NCBI GenBank assembly: GCA_947462695.1
Contig: CANHQC010000074.1
Span: 1 to 8,526 of the forward strand
DNA: 8,526 nucleotides
Direction: 5' to 3'
Origin: Flavobacteriales bacterium
GTDB taxonomy: Bacteria; Bacteroidota; Bacteroidia; Flavobacteriales_D; Crocinitomicaceae
Of the stretch, positions 6,741-8,526 are shown in pieces. Each line of letters opens with the position of its first letter. Within the stretch, counting starts at the first letter, position 1. The position numbers and the translations under genes were made by a program. The notes beneath the pieces were generated by a model. The model saw only the letters and a program-made list of their open reading frames with translations. It did not search any database and was not told where the DNA came from.

Positions 6741-8526
6741 ATGGAAGCAACAACAAGCAACAACAACTACTGCATTGACTTACTATCAAGAAAGCGCCTT
6801 CCCACATTAACCGTACGAATTGGCGCGCTTGAAATGGGCGGCGAAAACCCTATTCGACTTCAATCCATGACGACAACAGATACCATGGATACAGAAGGAT
6901 CTGTAAATCAATCCATACGTATGATTGAAGCCGGCTGCGAATTGGTTCGGTTAACAGCTCCTAGCAAGAATGAAGCGGAAAATTTAGGGGTCATTCGTAA
7001 AAAACTGAACGATCTGGGTTACAATACACCATTAGTTGCCGACATACATTTTACCCCAAACGCAGCGGAAATTGCCGCAAAACTGGTGGAAAAAGTACGC
7101 GTTAACCCTGGTAACTATGCAGATAAAAAGAAATTTGAAGAAATCGACTATACTGATGAAAGCTATCAGTCTGAATTAGCGCGTATTGAACAGAAATTTA
7201 CTCCATTAGTACTGCTCTGTAAAACACATGGAACAGCCATGCGGATTGGTACTAACCACGGTTCGTTATCAGATAGAATTTTAAGTCGATACGGTGACAC
7301 ACCAGAAGGAATGGTAGAGTCGGCATTTGAATTCATTCGCATTGCAGAAAAACATGACTTTTATAACCTAGTCATATCAATGAAAGCGAGTAATACGCTC
7401 GTTATGGTGCAAGCCTACAGGTTACTCGTTGCTAAAATGCTTGAAAATGGCCGATGTTACCCTCTTCACCTTGGGGTGACAGAAGCTGGTGACGGTGAAG
7501 ATGGCCGGATTAAATCAGCAGTTGGAATCGGTGCCTTGCTTGAAGACGGAATTGGCGATACCATTCGTGTATCGTTAACGGAAGAACCCGAATTTGAAAT
7601 TCCAGTCGCACGCAAATTGGCCGAAAAGTTTAATTCGCACACAGAAACAGCACACATTGAACACACAGCGATTCACCTTCCTTATTCTCCGTATTCATAT
7701 CAACGACGTGAAACATTTACAATTGATCGAATAGGCGGAAAGAATGTACCTGTAGTCGTTGCTGATTTATCGCAGAAAAGTGGAATAACTCCGGCAAACT
7801 TCTTTGGATTCGGTTATTCATATTCTGTTCAACTTGACAAGTGGAACATTCTCGATCTGGCAGCAGACTATGTCTATATCGGTGATCAAACCTTAGATTT
7901 TGAAGTTCCAGGCACATTAGGCGTACTTGTCGATGTTCACACATGGAAACAACACTACACTGCAAAACAAGGCTTTTTTCCCATTGGAACTTGGCAAGAA
8001 ATTTCCACACTACCAACTGGACAAGCGAGCTTCTGCTTCTTTCAGGCAGAAGAATACATTCCTTACAACGAACTCGCTGTACAAAGCGCTATTGTACCTG
8101 TATTGCGCACATCCTTTGCGAACCGCGTTCATTTGTATCGCAATATTTATTTGAATTTTGCGAAATTCAATATAAAACAACCCGTAATACTGCAAGGTTC
8201 TAACAACGACTCAGATCCAGAGAATTTCCAGCTATTCGTGTCGAGTGAATTAGGCTCCTCCCTTATTGATGGGTTTGGTGATGGACTATGGATCAAATCA
8301 AACCAGCCACTGCAAATGATTAACTCAACAGCATTTGGAATCCTTCAGGCAACAAGAACACGCATCTCGAAAACAGAATATATATCTTGTCCGTCATGCG
8401 GAAGAACGCTTTTTGATTTACAAGAAACGACAGCCAAAATTCGAAAAGAAACAGCCCACTTAAAAGGCATTAAAATCGGCATTATGGGCTGTATTGTCAA
8501 TGGGCCAGGGGAAATGGCAGATGCAG
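6741..8526 (+). CDS. ispG: 4-hydroxy-3-methylbut-2-enyl diphosphate synthase, large insert-containing type, 3' end missing
   Basis: IspG (GcpE) is the penultimate MEP-pathway enzyme. It converts methylerythritol cyclodiphosphate to HMBPP with a [4Fe-4S] cluster. The frame from ATG 6741 is open for 595 codons to the window edge; the family length in Bacteroidota suggests about 60-80 codons are missing. Residues about 20-300 are the TIM-barrel domain: PIRLQSMTTTDTMDTEGSV, LVADIHFTPNAAE, KVRVNPGNYADKK, AMRIGTNHGSLSDR, HLGVTEAGDGEDGRIKSAVG. Residues about 300-535 form the extra domain found in plant, chlamydial and Bacteroidota IspG and absent from E. coli IspG. The reductase-like C-terminal domain then begins, with the cluster ligands C550 and C553 (CPSCGRTLFDL) and C584 (GCIVNGPGE, with E591). 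The start fits because NYCIDLLSRKRLPT matches the usual N-terminal YC...KR region. The only in-frame alternative back to the stop at 6648 is a TTG at 6675. No defect is visible. Confidence 0.95.
   Translation, partial: MEATTSNNNYCIDLLSRKRLPTLTVRIGALEMGGENPIRLQSMTTTDTMDTEGSVNQSIRMIEAGCELVRLTAPSKNEAENLGVIRKKLNDLGYNTPLVADIHFTPNAAEIAAKLVEKVRVNPGNYADKKKFEEIDYTDESYQSELARIEQKFTPLVLLCKTHGTAMRIGTNHGSLSDRILSRYGDTPEGMVESAFEFIRIAEKHDFYNLVISMKASNTLVMVQAYRLLVAKMLENGRCYPLHLGVTEAGDGEDGRIKSAVGIGALLEDGIGDTIRVSLTEEPEFEIPVARKLAEKFNSHTETAHIEHTAIHLPYSPYSYQRRETFTIDRIGGKNVPVVVADLSQKSGITPANFFGFGYSYSVQLDKWNILDLAADYVYIGDQTLDFEVPGTLGVLVDVHTWKQHYTAKQGFFPIGTWQEISTLPTGQASFCFFQAEEYIPYNELAVQSAIVPVLRTSFANRVHLYRNIYLNFAKFNIKQPVILQGSNNDSDPENFQLFVSSELGSSLIDGFGDGLWIKSNQPLQMINSTAFGILQATRTRISKTEYISCPSCGRTLFDLQETTAKIRKETAHLKGIKIGIMGCIVNGPGEMADA
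6745..6764 (+). repeat. Perfect 10-bp tandem duplication at the ispG 5' end
   Basis: AAGCAACAAC occurs twice in direct succession and is followed by a further AAC. It encodes part of the low-complexity stretch EATTSNNN just before the conserved part of IspG. The 10-bp unit is not a multiple of three, so gain or loss of one copy would shift the frame. It is probably simple-sequence drift in a non-conserved tail. Confidence 0.6.

Noticed and set aside
7717..8203. Several open frames of 60-100 codons on both strands inside ispG
   Set aside because: The ispG frame is continuous through this whole stretch, and the alternatives overlap each other with no recognisable protein features.
1..8526. Mobile element, CRISPR array, tRNA or riboswitch
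   Set aside because: No transposase or integrase sequence, no spaced repeats, no cloverleaf-like segment and no long leader were seen; every gap is under 170 bp and is accounted for by terminators and short leaders.

Overview
The window looks like an ordinary chromosomal segment from a member of Bacteroidota, probably class Flavobacteriia (inference). Four things point there. The SdhA and IspG proteins are of the long Bacteroidota type. One gene encodes a secreted protein with a type IX secretion (Por) C-terminal sorting domain. No start codon has a clear Shine-Dalgarno sequence, and the leaders are A-rich instead. Two intergenic sites resemble the Bacteroidota promoter (TTTG / TAnnTTTG). GC content is moderate throughout, and I see no transposon, integrase, tRNA, rRNA, CRISPR array or other sign of a mobile region.

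Layout from left to right. Bases 1-2726 (+) hold the end of a succinate dehydrogenase/fumarate reductase operon: sdhA, cut at its 5' end, then sdhB after an 18-nt gap, closed by an intrinsic terminator at 2750-2779. Bases 2868-4631 (+) encode a 587-residue secreted protein with a signal peptide, a PA (protease-associated) domain, beta-rich middle regions and a T9SS sorting domain. It is followed by a strong hairpin terminator at 4650-4687. Bases 4760-6578 (-) are a compact three-gene unit read in the order membrane fatty-acid desaturase, MmcQ/YjbR-family protein, Hsp15-like S4 RNA-binding protein. The first pair is separated by 3 nt and the second pair overlaps by 20 nt. Bases 6741-8526 (+) are ispG, divergent from the desaturase and running off the right edge. 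It is open for 595 codons and carries the large insert domain of two-module (plant/Bacteroidota-type) IspG.

Functionally this is housekeeping metabolism: TCA cycle and respiratory electron entry (SdhAB), isoprenoid precursor synthesis by the MEP pathway (IspG), membrane lipid unsaturation (desaturase) and rescue of stalled 50S subunits (Hsp15-like). The one accessory-type gene is the exported PA-domain protein. I found no convincing new biological system. The items most worth a second look are the PA-domain T9SS protein, which has no recognisable catalytic domain, and the tight coupling of a desaturase with a YjbR protein and an S4 protein.
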